Below, piece after piece: positions 1 through 12,300 of a DNA stretch of 64,000 bases. Numbering within the stretch: the first letter of the stretch is position 1; every line of letters starts with the position of its first letter. The stretch lies in assembly GCA_037013495.1 (NCBI GenBank), contig CM072808.1:7355319-7419318 (forward strand), in the 5' to 3' direction. The stretch comes from Hippophae tibetana (taxonomy: Eukaryota > Streptophyta > Magnoliopsida > Rosales > Elaeagnaceae). A program made the position numbers and the translations under genes. The notes beneath the pieces were generated by a model. The model searched no databases. It had not been told where the DNA came from and worked only from the letters and a program-made list of their open reading frames with translations.

Positions 1-1807
1 TTTACTCGGGTATCGAAACGAATATTATAATTTATTAAATGGAAGCTCGTATCAAATTACACAATATGCATTGGTCATGCAAGAAAAAAATGGTTTTTGT
101 ACCCAAATAACATGGTTTACATCATTTATTTATTGTTTAAAGTTTTTGACGTAGCATTTTCATTTTACTTACTTCACGTTTAATTCAATAGAGCTATAAA
201 GGAGAAATTGGTGTCAACCTAGTTTTGTTTATTTATATTTTCAATCAATCTCTTTTATTGAAAAAAATAGGGAAGAGAAAAAGAAAATGAATGTTGTTCA
301 CATTTTCAAAATCAAAAACACATTTGGTAAATATGAGTTACAAATTTAAACGGAGATAACTTTTGACTGGGGTATCCAAACGAATATTATAATATATAAA
401 ATTAAAGCTCGTATCAAATTAAACAATATGAATTTTCCTCGAAAGGAAAATCATTTTTTACCCAAATAACATCGTTTACATCACTTATTTACTTTTTATA
501 GTTTTTGATGCATTATTTTCATTTTACTTACTTCCGGTTTAATCCAATAGACCTATAAAGGAGATATTGGTGCCGATCAAGGTTTTTTTTTATATTTTCA
601 ATCAATCTCTCTTATGGAAAAAATATTGAGTTGAAAAAAAGAACGGAGATATTGTTCACATTTTCAAAAACAAAAAAACATTTGGTAAATAAGAGTAACA
701 ACTTTCAACGAAGATAACTTTTTACTCGGGTATCGAAACGAATATTATAATTTATTAAATGGAAGCTCGTATCAAATTACACAATATGCATTGGTCTCGA
801 AAGAAAAAAATCGTTTTTGTACCCAAATAACATCGTTTACATCACTTATTTTGTGTTTAAAGATTTTGACGCAGGATTTTCATTTTACTTACTTTCGGTT
901 TAATTCAAGAGAGCTATAAAGGGGATATTGGTGCCGACATAGGGTTTTCTTTATTTATATTTTCAATCAATCTCTTTTATTGAAAAAAATAGGGAAGAGA
1001 AAAAGAAAATGAATGTTGTTCAAATTTTCAAAATCGAAAACACATTTGGAAAATATGAGTTACAACTTTCAACGGAGATAACTTTTGACTGGGGTATCGA
1101 AACGAATATTATAATATATCAAATTAAAGCTCGTATCAAATTAAACAATATGCATTTTCCTCGAAAGGAAAATCATTTTTGTACCCAAATAACATCGTTT
1201 ACATCATTTATTTACTGTTTAAAGTTTTTGACGCACCATTTTCATTTTACTTACTTCCGGTTTAATTCAATAGAGCAATAAAGGAGATATTGGTGCCGAC
1301 CTAGGTTTGTTTATTTATATTTTCAATCAATCTCTTTTATTGAAAAAAATAGGGAAGAGAAAAAGAAAATGAATGTTGTTCACATTTTCAAAATCGAAAA
1401 CACATTTGGAAAAAATATGAGTTACAACTTTCAACGGAGATAACTTTTGACTCGGGCATCGAAACGAATATTATAATATATCAAATTAAAGGTCGTATCA
1501 AATTAAACAATATGCATTTTCCTCGAAAGGAAAATCATTTTTGTACCCAAATAACATCGTTTACATCACTTATTTACTGTTTAAAGTTTTTGACGCACCA
1601 TTTTCATTTTACTTACTTCCGGTTTAATTCAATAGAGCTATAAAAACGATATTGGTGTCGATCAAGGTTTGTTTTTTATATTTTCAATCAATCTCTCGTA
1701 TTGAAAAAATATTGAGTAGAAAAAAAGAACGGAGATGTTGTTAACATTTTCAAAAACTAAAAAATAATTTGGTAAATAAGTGTAAAAACTTTCAAAGGAG
1801 ATAACTT
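1..1807. repeat. Pentamer HOR copy 1
   Basis: This copy shares two diagnostic changes with copy 2 or copies 2-3. The A' monomer has 'cattttttaccc' (one g lost, near 460), as in copy 2. Its last A monomer has two extra a's in 'ggaaaaaatatgag' near 1,410, as in copies 2 and 3. The previous array copy lies outside the window. Confidence 0.93.
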
Positions 1808-3615
1808 TTTACTCGGGTATCGAAACGAATATTATAATTTATTAAATGGAAGCTCGTATCAAATTACACAATATGCATTGGTCATGCAAGAAAAAAAATG
1901 GTTTTTGTACCCAAATAACATGGTTTACATCATTTATTTATTGTTTAAAGTTTTTGACGTAGCATTTTCATTTTACTTACTTCACGTTTAATTCAATAGA
2001 GCTATAAAGGAGAAATTGGTGTCAACCTAGTTTTGTTTATTTATATTTTCAATCAATCTCTTTTATTGAAAAAAATAGGGAAGAGAAAAAGAAAATGAAT
2101 GTTGTTCACATTTTCAAAATCAAAAACACATTTGGTAAATATGAGTTACAAATTTAAACGGAGATAACTTTTGACTGGGGTATCCAAACGAATATTATAA
2201 TATATAAAATTAAAGCTCGTATCAAATTAAACAATATGAATTTTCCTCGAAAGGAAAATCATTTTTTACCCAAATAACATCGTTTACATCACTTATTTAC
2301 TTTTTATAGTTTTTGATGCATTATTTTCATTTTACTTACTTCCGGTTTAATCCAATAGACCTATAAAGGAGATATTGGTGCCGATCAAGGTTTTTTTTTA
2401 TATTTTCAATCAATCTCTCTTATGGAAAAAATATTGAGTTGAAAAAAAGAACGGAGATATTGTTCACATTTTCAAAAACAAAAAAACATTTGGTAAATAA
2501 GAGTAACAACTTTCAACGAAGATAACTTTTTACTCGGGTATCGAAACGAATATTATAATTTATTAAATGGAAGCTCGTATCAAATTACACAATATGCATT
2601 GGTCTCGAAAGAAAAAAATCGTTTTTGTACCCAAATAACATCGTTTACATCACTTATTTTGTGTTTAAAGATTTTGACGCAGGATTTTCATTTTACTTAC
2701 TTTCGGTTTAATTCAAGAGAGCTATAAAGGGGATATTGGTGCCGACATAGGGTTTTCTTTATTTATATTTTCAATCAATCTCTTTTATTGAAAAAAATAG
2801 GGAAGAGAAAAAGAAAATGAATGTTGTTCAAATTTTCAAAATCGAAAACACATTTGGAAAATATGAGTTACAACTTTCAACGGAGATAACTTTTGACTGG
2901 GGTATCGAAACGAATATTATAATATATCAAATTAAAGCTCGTATCAAATTAAACAATATGCATTTTCCTCGAAAGGAAAATCATTTTTGTACCCAAATAA
3001 CATCGTTTACATCATTTATTTACTGTTTAAAGTTTTTGACGCACCATTTTCATTTTACTTACTTCCGGTTTAATTCAATAGAGCAATAAAGGAGATATTG
3101 GTGCCGACCTAGGTTTGTTTATTTATATTTTCAATCAATCTCTTTTATTGAAAAAAATAGGGAAGAGAAAAAGAAAATGAATGTTGTTCACATTTTCAAA
3201 ATCGAAAACACATTTGGAAAAAATATGAGTTACAACTTTCAACGGAGATAACTTTTGACTCGGGCATCGAAACGAATATTATAATATATCAAATTAAAGG
3301 TCGTATCAAATTAAACAATATGCATTTTCCTCGAAAGGAAAATCATTTTTGTACCCAAATAACATCGTTTACATCACTTATTTACTGTTTAAAGTTTTTG
3401 ACGCACCATTTTCATTTTACTTACTTCCGGTTTAATTCAATAGAGCTATAAAAACGATATTGGTGTCGATCAAGGTTTGTTTTTTATATTTTCAATCAAT
3501 CTCTCGTATTGAAAAAATATTGAGTAGAAAAAAAGAACGGAGATGTTGTTAACATTTTCAAAAACTAAAAAATAATTTGGTAAATAAGTGTAAAAACTTT
3601 CAAAGGAGATAACTT
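1808..3615. repeat. Pentamer HOR copy 2
   Basis: This copy carries the same g-loss in A' (near 2,270) and the same +2 bp insertion in the final A (near 3,217) as copy 1. It has one extra a in the first B monomer (near 1,890), which makes it 1 bp longer than copy 1. Confidence 0.93.
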
Positions 3616-5423
3616 TTTACTCGGGTATCGAAACGAATATTATAATTTATTAAATGGAAGCTCGTATCAAATTACACAATATGCATTGGTCATGCAAGAA
3701 AAAAATGGTTTTTGTACCCAAATAACATGGTTTACATCATTTATTTATTGTTTAAAGTTTTTGACGTAGCATTTTCATTTTACTTACTTCACGTTTAATT
3801 CAATAGAGCTATAAAGGAGAAATTGGTGTCAACCTAGTTTTGTTTATTTATATTTTCAATCAATCTCTTTTATTGAAAAAAATAGGGAAGAGAAAAAGAA
3901 AATGAATGTTGTTCACATTTTCAAAATCAAAAACACATTTGGTAAATATGAGTTACAAATTTAAACGGAGATAACTTTTGACTGGGGTATCCAAACGAAT
4001 ATTATAATATATAAAATTAAAGCTCGTATCAAATTAAACAATATGAATTTTCCTCGAAAGGAAAATCATTTTTGTACCCAAATAACATCGTTTACATCAC
4101 TTATTTACTTTTTATAGTTTTTGATGCATTATTTTCATTTTACTTACTTCCGGTTTAATCCAATAGACCTATAAAGGAGATATTGGTGCCGATCAAGGTT
4201 TTTTTTTATATTTTCAATCAATCTCTCTTATGGAAAAAATATTGAGTTGAAAAAAAGAACGGAGATATTGTTCACATTTTCAAAAACAAAAAAACATTTG
4301 GTAAATAAGAGTAACAACTTTCAACGAAGATAACTTTTTACTCGGGTATCGAAACGAATATTATAATTTATTAAATGGAAGCTCGTATCAAATTACACAA
4401 TATGCATTGGTCTCGAAAGAAAAAAATCGTTTTTGTACCCAAATAACATCGTTTACATCACTTATTTTGTGTTTAAAGATTTTGACGCAGGATTTTCATT
4501 TTACTTACTTTCGGTTTAATTCAAGAGAGCTATAAAGGGGATATTGGTGCCGACATAGGGTTTTCTTTATTTATATTTTCAATCAATCTCTTTTATTGAA
4601 AAAAATAGGGAAGAGAAAAAGAAAATGAATGTTGTTCAAATTTTCAAAATCGAAAACACATTTGGAAAATATGAGTTACAACTTTCAACGGAGATAACTT
4701 TTGACTGGGGTATCGAAACGAATATTATAATATATCAAATTAAAGCTCGTATCAAATTAAACAATATGCATTTTCCTCGAAAGGAAAATCATTTTTGTAC
4801 CCAAATAACATCGTTTACATCATTTATTTACTGTTTAAAGTTTTTGACGCACCATTTTCATTTTACTTACTTCCGGTTTAATTCAATAGAGCAATAAAGG
4901 AGATATTGGTGCCGACCTAGGTTTGTTTATTTATATTTTCAATCAATCTCTTTTATTGAAAAAAATAGGGAAGAGAAAAAGAAAATGAATGTTGTTCACA
5001 TTTTCAAAATCGAAAACACATTTGGAAAAAATATGAGTTACAACTTTCAACGGAGATAACTTTTGACTCGGGCATCGAAACGAATATTATAATATATCAA
5101 ATTAAAGGTCGTATCAAATTAAACAATATGCATTTTCCTCGAAAGGAAAATCATTTTTGTACCCAAATAACATCGTTTACATCACTTATTTACTGTTTAA
5201 AGTTTTTGACGCACCATTTTCATTTTACTTACTTCCGGTTTAATTCAATAGAGCTATAAAAACGATATTGGTGTCGATCAAGGTTTGTTTTTTATATTTT
5301 CAATCAATCTCTCGTATTGAAAAAATATTGAGTAGAAAAAAAGAACGGAGATGTTGTTAACATTTTCAAAAACTAAAAAATAATTTGGTAAATAAGTGTA
5401 AAAACTTTCAAAGGAGATAACTT
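3616..5423. repeat. Pentamer HOR copy 3
   Basis: This copy keeps the +2 bp insertion in the final A (near 5,025) but has the ancestral 'catttttgtaccc' in A' (near 4,070). It is intermediate between copies 1-2 and copy 4, as expected of stepwise unequal crossover. Confidence 0.93.
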
Positions 5424-7229
5424 TTTACTCGGGTATCGAAACGAATATTATAATTTATTAAATGGAAGCTCGTATCAAATTACACAATATGCATTGGTCA
5501 TGCAAGAAAAAAATGGTTTTTGTACCCAAATAACATGGTTTACATCATTTATTTATTGTTTAAAGTTTTTGACGTAGCATTTTCATTTTACTTACTTCAC
5601 GTTTAATTCAATAGAGCTATAAAGGAGAAATTGGTGTCAACCTAGTTTTGTTTATTTATATTTTCAATCAATCTCTTTTATTGAAAAAAATAGGGAAGAG
5701 AAAAAGAAAATGAATGTTGTTCACATTTTCAAAATCAAAAACACATTTGGTAAATATGAGTTACAAATTTAAACGGAGATAACTTTTGACTGGGGTATCC
5801 AAACGAATATTATAATATATAAAATTAAAGCTCGTATCAAATTAAACAATATGAATTTTCCTCGAAAGGAAAATCATTTTTGTACCCAAATAACATCGTT
5901 TACATCACTTATTTACTTTTTATAGTTTTTGATGCATTATTTTCATTTTACTTACTTCCGGTTTAATCCAATAGACCTATAAAGGAGATATTGGTGCCGA
6001 TCAAGGTTTTTTTTTATATTTTCAATCAATCTCTCTTATGGAAAAAATATTGAGTTGAAAAAAAGAACGGAGATATTGTTCACATTTTCAAAAACAAAAA
6101 AACATTTGGTAAATAAGAGTAACAACTTTCAACGAAGATAACTTTTTACTCGGGTATCGAAACGAATATTATAATTTATTAAATGGAAGCTCGTATCAAA
6201 TTACACAATATGCATTGGTCTCGAAAGAAAAAAATCGTTTTTGTACCCAAATAACATCGTTTACATCACTTATTTTGTGTTTAAAGATTTTGACGCAGGA
6301 TTTTCATTTTACTTACTTTCGGTTTAATTCAAGAGAGCTATAAAGGGGATATTGGTGCCGACATAGGGTTTTCTTTATTTATATTTTCAATCAATCTCTT
6401 TTATTGAAAAAAATAGGGAAGAGAAAAAGAAAATGAATGTTGTTCAAATTTTCAAAATCGAAAACACATTTGGAAAATATGAGTTACAACTTTCAACGGA
6501 GATAACTTTTGAATGGGGTATCGAAACGAATATTATAATATATCAAATTAAAGCTCGTATCAAATTAAACAATATGCATTTTCCTCGAAAGGAAAATCAT
6601 TTTTGTACCCAAATAACATCGTTTACATCATTTATTTACTGTTTAAAGTTTTTGACGCACCATTTTCATTTTACTTACTTCCGGTTTAATTCAATAGAGC
6701 AATAAAGGAGATATTGGTGCCGACCTAGGTTTGTTTATTTATATTTTCAATCAATCTCTTTTATTGAAAAAAATAGGGAAGAGAAAAAGAAAATGAATGT
6801 TGTTCACATTTTCAAAATCGAAAACACATTTGGAAAATATGAGTTACAACTTTCAACGGAGATAACTTTTGACTGGGGCATCGAAACGAATATTATAATA
6901 TATCAAATTAAAGGTCGTATCAAATTAAACAATATGCATTTTCCTCGAAAGGAAAATCATTTTTGTACCCAAATAACATCGTTTACATCACTTATTTACT
7001 GTTTAAAGTTTTTGACGCACCATTTTCATTTTACTTACTTCCGGTTTAATTCAATAGAGCTATAAAAACGATATTGGTGTCGATCAAGGTTTGTTTTTTA
7101 TATTTTCAATCAATCTCTCGTATTGAAAAAATATTGAGTAGAAAAAAAGAACGGAGATGTTGTTAACATTTTCAAAAACTAAAAAATAATTTGGTAAATA
7201 AGTGTAAAAACTTTCAAAGGAGATAACTT
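5424..7229. repeat. Pentamer HOR copy 4
   Basis: This copy is 1,806 bp long because the final A lacks the +2 bp insertion (6,833), and that A keeps 'gactggggcatcg' where copies 1-3 have 'gactcgggcatcg'. A private change, 'gaatgggg', sits in the first A (near 6,510). Its final A matches the A monomers at 14,737 and 22,313, which lie just upstream of the hexamer blocks. Confidence 0.92.
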
Positions 7230-9387
7230 TTTACTCGGGTATCGAAACGAATATTATAATTTATTAAATGGAAGCTCGTATCAAATTACACAATATGCAT
7301 TGGTCATGCAAGAAAAAAATGGTTTTTGTACCCAAATAACATGGTTTACATCATTTATTTATTGTTTAAAGTTTTTGACGTAGCATTTTCATTTTACTTA
7401 CTTCACGTTTAATTCAATAGAGCTATAAAGGAGAAATTGGTGTCAACCTAGTTTTGTTTATTTATATTTTCAATCAATCTCTTTTATTGAAAAAAATAGG
7501 GAAGAGAAAAAGAAAATGAATGTTGTTCACATTTTCAAAATCAAAAACACATTTGGTAAATATGAGTTACAAATTTAAACGGAGATAACTTTTGACTGGG
7601 GTATCCAAACGAATATTATAATATATAAAATTAAAGCTCGTATCAAATTAAACAATATGAATTTTCCTCGAAAGGAAAATCATTTTTGTACCCAAATAAC
7701 ATCGTTTACATCACTTATTTACTTTTTATAGTTTTTGATGCATTATTTTCATTTTACTTACTTCCGGTTTAATCCAATAGACCTATAAAGGAGATATTGG
7801 TGCCGATCAAGGTTTTTTTTTATATTTTCAATCAATCTCTCTTATGGAAAATATTGAGTTGAAAAAAAGAACGGAGATTTTGTTCACATTTTCAAAAACA
7901 AAAAAAACATTTGGTAAATAAGAGTAACAACTTTCAACGAAGATAACTTTTTACTCGGGTATCGAAACGAATATTATAATTTATTAAATGGAAGCTCGTA
8001 TCAAATTACACAATATGCATTGGTCTCGAAAGAAAAAAATCGTTTTTGTACCCAAATAACATCGTTTACATCACTTATTTTGTGTTTAAAGATTTTGACG
8101 CAGGATTTTCATTTTACTTACTTTCGGTTTAATTCAAGAGAGCTATAAAGGGGATATTGGTGCCGACATAGGGTTTTCTTTATTTATATTTTCAATCAAT
8201 CTCTTTTATTGAAAAAAATAGGGAAGAGAAAAAGAAAATGAATGTTGTTCACATTTTCAAAATCGAAAACACATTTGGAAAATATGAGTTACAACTTTCA
8301 ACGGAGATAACTTTTGACTGGGGTATTGAAACGAATATTATAATATATCAAATTAAAGCTCGTATCAAATTAAACAATATGCATTTTCCTCGAAAGGAAA
8401 ATCATTTCTGTACCCAAATAACATCGTTTACATCATTTATTTACTGTTTAAAGTTTTTGACGCACCATTTTCATTTTACTTACTTCCGGTTTAATTCAAT
8501 AGAGCTATAAAGGAGATATTGGTGCCGATCAAGGTTTGTTTTTTATATTTTCAATCAATCTCTCTTATTGAAAAAATATTGAGTAGAAAAAAAGAACGGA
8601 GATGTTGTTAACATTTTCAAAAACAAAAAGAAATTTGGTAAATAAGTGTAAAAACTTTCAAAGGAGATAACTTTTTACTCGGGTATCGAAACGAATATTA
8701 TAATTTATTAAATGGATGCTCGTATCTAATTACACAATATGCATTGGTCATGCAAGAAAAAATTCGTTTTTGTACCCAAATAACATCGTTTACATAATTT
8801 ATTTAGTGTTTAAAGTTTTTGACGCAACATTTTCATTTTACTTACTTCAGATTTAATTTAATAGAGCTATAAAGGAGATATTGGTGCCGACCTAGGTTTG
8901 TTTATTTATATTTTCAATCAATCTTTTTTATTGAAAAAAATAGGGAAGAGAAAAAGAAAATGAATGTTTTTCACATTTTCAAAATCGAAAACACATTTGG
9001 AAAATATGAGTTACAACTTTCAACGAACATAACTTTTGACTGGGGTATCGAAACGAAAATTATAATATATCAAATTAAAGCTCGTATCAAATTAAAAAAT
9101 ATGCATTTTCCTCGAAAGGAAAATCATTTTTTTACCCAAATAACATCGTTTACATCACTTATTTACTGTTTAAGGTTTTTGACGCAATATTTTCATTTTA
9201 CTTACCTCCGGTTTAATTCAATAGACCTATAAAGGAGATATTGGTGCCGATCTAGGTTTGTTTTTTTTATATTTTCAATAAATCTCTCTTATTGAAAAAA
9301 TATTGAGTAGAAAAAAAGAACGGAGATGTCGTTAACATTTTCAAAAACAAAAAAACATTTGGTAAATAAGTGTAAAAACTTCCAAAG
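7220..9387. repeat. 2,168-bp hexamer block, copy 1 (B-A'-B-A-B-A)
   Basis: The first four monomers continue the pentamer order (partial fifth pentamer); then B and A follow instead of A. The block ends at the next 'gagataac' after 'acttccaaag'. The same block recurs at 15164, 22740, 35723 and 39333. Private changes include 'gtatctaattacac' (near 8,720), 'gcaacattttc' (near 8,825) and 'caacgaacataac' (near 9,020), so this is the most diverged of the five copies. Confidence 0.9.
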
Positions 9388-12300
9388 GAGATAACTTTTT
9401 ACTCGGGTATCGAAACGAATATTATAATTTATTAAATGGAAGCTCGTATCAAATTACACAATATGCATTGGTCATGCAAGAAAAAAATCATTTTTGTACC
9501 CAAATAACATCGTTTACATCATTTATTTATTGTTTAAAGTTTTTGACGTAGCATTTTCATTTTACCTACTTCACGTTTAATTCAATAGAGCAATAAAGGA
9601 GATATTGGTGCCGACCTAGGTTTGTTTATTTATATTTTCAATCAATCTCTTTTATTGAAAAAAATAGGGAAGAGAAAAAGAAAATGAATGTTGTTCACAT
9701 TTTCAAAATCGAAAACACATTTGGAAAATATGAGTTACAACTTTCAACGGAGATAACTTTTGACTGGGGCATCGAAACGAATATTATAATATATCAAATT
9801 AAAGGTCGTATCAAATTAAACAATATGCATTTTCCTCGAAAGGAAAATCATTTTTGTACCCAAATAACATCGTTTACATCACTTATTTACTGTTTAAAGT
9901 TTTTGACGCACCATTTTCATTTTACTTACTTCCGGTTTAATTCAATAGAGCTATAAAAACGATATTGGTGTCGATCAAGGTTTGTTTTTTATATTTTCAA
10001 TCAATCTCTTTTATTGAAAAAAATAGGGAAGAGAAAAAGAAAATGAATGTTGTTCACATTTTCAAAATCGAAAACACATTTGGAAAATATGAGTTACAAC
10101 TTTCAACGGAGATAACTTTTGACTGGGGTATCGAAACGAAAATTATAATATATAAAATTAAAGCTCGTATCAAATTAAACAATATGCATTTTCCTCGAAA
10201 GGAAAATCATTTTTGTACATAAATAACATCATTTACATCACTTATTAACTGTTTAAAGTTTTTGACGCACTATTTTCATTTTACTTACGTCCGGTTTAAT
10301 TCAATAGATCTATAAAGGAGTATTGTTGCCGATCTAGGTTTGTTTTTTTATATTTTCAATCAATCTCTCTTATTGAAAAAATATTGAGTAGAAAAAAAGA
10401 ACAGAGATGTTGTTAACATTTTCAAAAACAAAAAAACATTTGGTACATAAGTGTAAAAGCTTTCAAACTAGATAACTTTTTACTCGAGTATCGAAACGAA
10501 TATTATAATTTATTAAATGGAAGCTCGTATCAAATTACACAATATGCATGGGTCATCCAAGAAAAAAATCGTTTTTGTACCCAAATAACATCGTTTAAAT
10601 CATTTTTTTAGTGTTTAAAGTTTTTGACGCAGTATTTTCATTTTACTTACTTCACGTTTAATTCAATAGAGCTATAAAGAAGATATTGGAGCCGACCTAG
10701 GTTTGTTTATTTATATATTCAATCAATCTCTCTTATTGAAAAAAATAGAGAAGAGAAAAAGAAAATGAATGTTGTTCACATTTTCAAAATAGAAAACACA
10801 TTTGGTAAATATGAGTTACAACTTTCAATAGAAATAACTTTTGATTGGGGTATCGAAACGAATATTATAATATATCAAATTAAACCTCGTATCAAATTAA
10901 AAAATATGCATTTTCCTCGAAAGGAAAATCATTTTTGTACCCAAATAACATCGTTTACATCACTTATTTACTGTTTAAAGTTTTTGACGCACCATTTTCA
11001 TTTGACTTACTTCCGGTTTAATTCAATAGAGCTATAAAGGAGATATTGGTGCCGATCAAGGTTTGTTTTTTATATTTTCAATCAATCTCTCTTATTGAAA
11101 AAATATTGAGTAGAAAAAAAGAACGGAGATGTTGTTAACATTTTCAAAAACAAAAAAACATTTGGTAAATAAGTGAAAAAACTTTCAAAAGAGATAACTT
11201 TTTACTCGAGTATCGAAACGAATATTATAATTTATTAAATGGAAGCTCGTATCAAATTACACAATATGCATTGGTCATGCAAGAAAAAATTCATTTTTGT
11301 ACCCAAATAACATCGTTTACATCATTTATTTATTGTTTATAGTTTTTGACGCAGCATTTTCATTTTACTTACTTCAGATTTAATTCAAGAGAGTTATAAA
11401 GGAGATATTGGTGCCGACCTAGGTTTGTTTATTTATATTTTCAATCAATCTCTTTTATTGAAAAAAATAGGGAAGAGAAAAAGAAAATGAATGTTGTTCA
11501 CATTTTCAAAATCGAAAACACATTTGGAAAATATGAGTTACAACTTTCTACGGAGATAACTTTTGACTGGGGTATCAAAACGAATATTATATAATCAAAT
11601 TAAAGCTCGTATCAAATTAAACAATATGCATTTTCCTCGAAAGGAAAATCATTTTTTACCCAAATAACATCGTTTACATCACTTATTTACTGTTTAAAGT
11701 TTTTGACGCAATATTTTCATTTTACTTACTTCCGGTTTAATTCAAGAGAGCTATAAAGGGGATATTGGTGCCGACATAGGGTTTTCTTTATTTATATTTT
11801 CAATCAATCTCTTTTATTGAAAAAAATAGGGAAGAGAAAAAGAAAATGAATGTTGTTCACATTTTCAAAATCGAAAACACATTTGGAAAATATGAGTTAC
11901 AACTTTCAACGGAGATAACTTTTGACTGGGGTATCGAAACGAAAATTATAATATATAAAATTAAAGCTCGTATCAAATTAAACAATATGCATTTTCCTCG
12001 AAAGGAAAATCATTTTTGTACATAAATAACATCATTTACATCACTTATTAACTGTTTAAAGTTTTTGACGCACTATTTTCATTTTACTTACGTCCGGTTT
12101 AATTCAATAGATCTATAAAGGAGTATTGGTGCCGATCTAGGTTTGTTTTTTTATATTTTCAATCAATCTCTCTTATTGAAAAAATATTGAGTAGAAAAAA
12201 AGAACAGAGATGTTGTTAACATTTTCAAAAACAAAAAAACATTTGGTACATAAGTGTAAAAGCTTTCAAACAAGATAACTTTTTACTCGAGTATCGAAAC

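Larger units (their letters stand above)
1..8510. repeat. 1,808-bp pentameric higher-order repeat domain (B-A'-B-A-A)
   Basis: The five-monomer order B, A', B, A, A repeats with a spacing of 1,807, 1,808, 1,808 and 1,806 bp, measured from successive copies of 'tttactcgggtatcg' at 1, 1808, 3616, 5424 and 7230. Copies look nearly identical and differ by a few single-base changes and 1-2 bp indels. The domain is cut by the left window edge, so its true copy number is unknown. The fifth copy departs from the pattern after about 8,510, where the second A monomer is replaced by a B monomer. Confidence 0.95.

Noticed and set aside
1009..1281. Family of about 90-codon frames (and shorter or longer relatives) as a tandem gene family
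   Set aside because: They occur at fixed phase in satellite monomers, are broken by small indels in many copies, lack any recognised domain, and composition matches AT-rich noise. The longer versions at 9965, 13148 and 33052 rely on a TTG start.
10455..10470. Isolated restriction-site words (for example aagctt near 10,459, atgcat in most monomers)
   Set aside because: Useful only as markers of monomer periodicity; they are not functional features.
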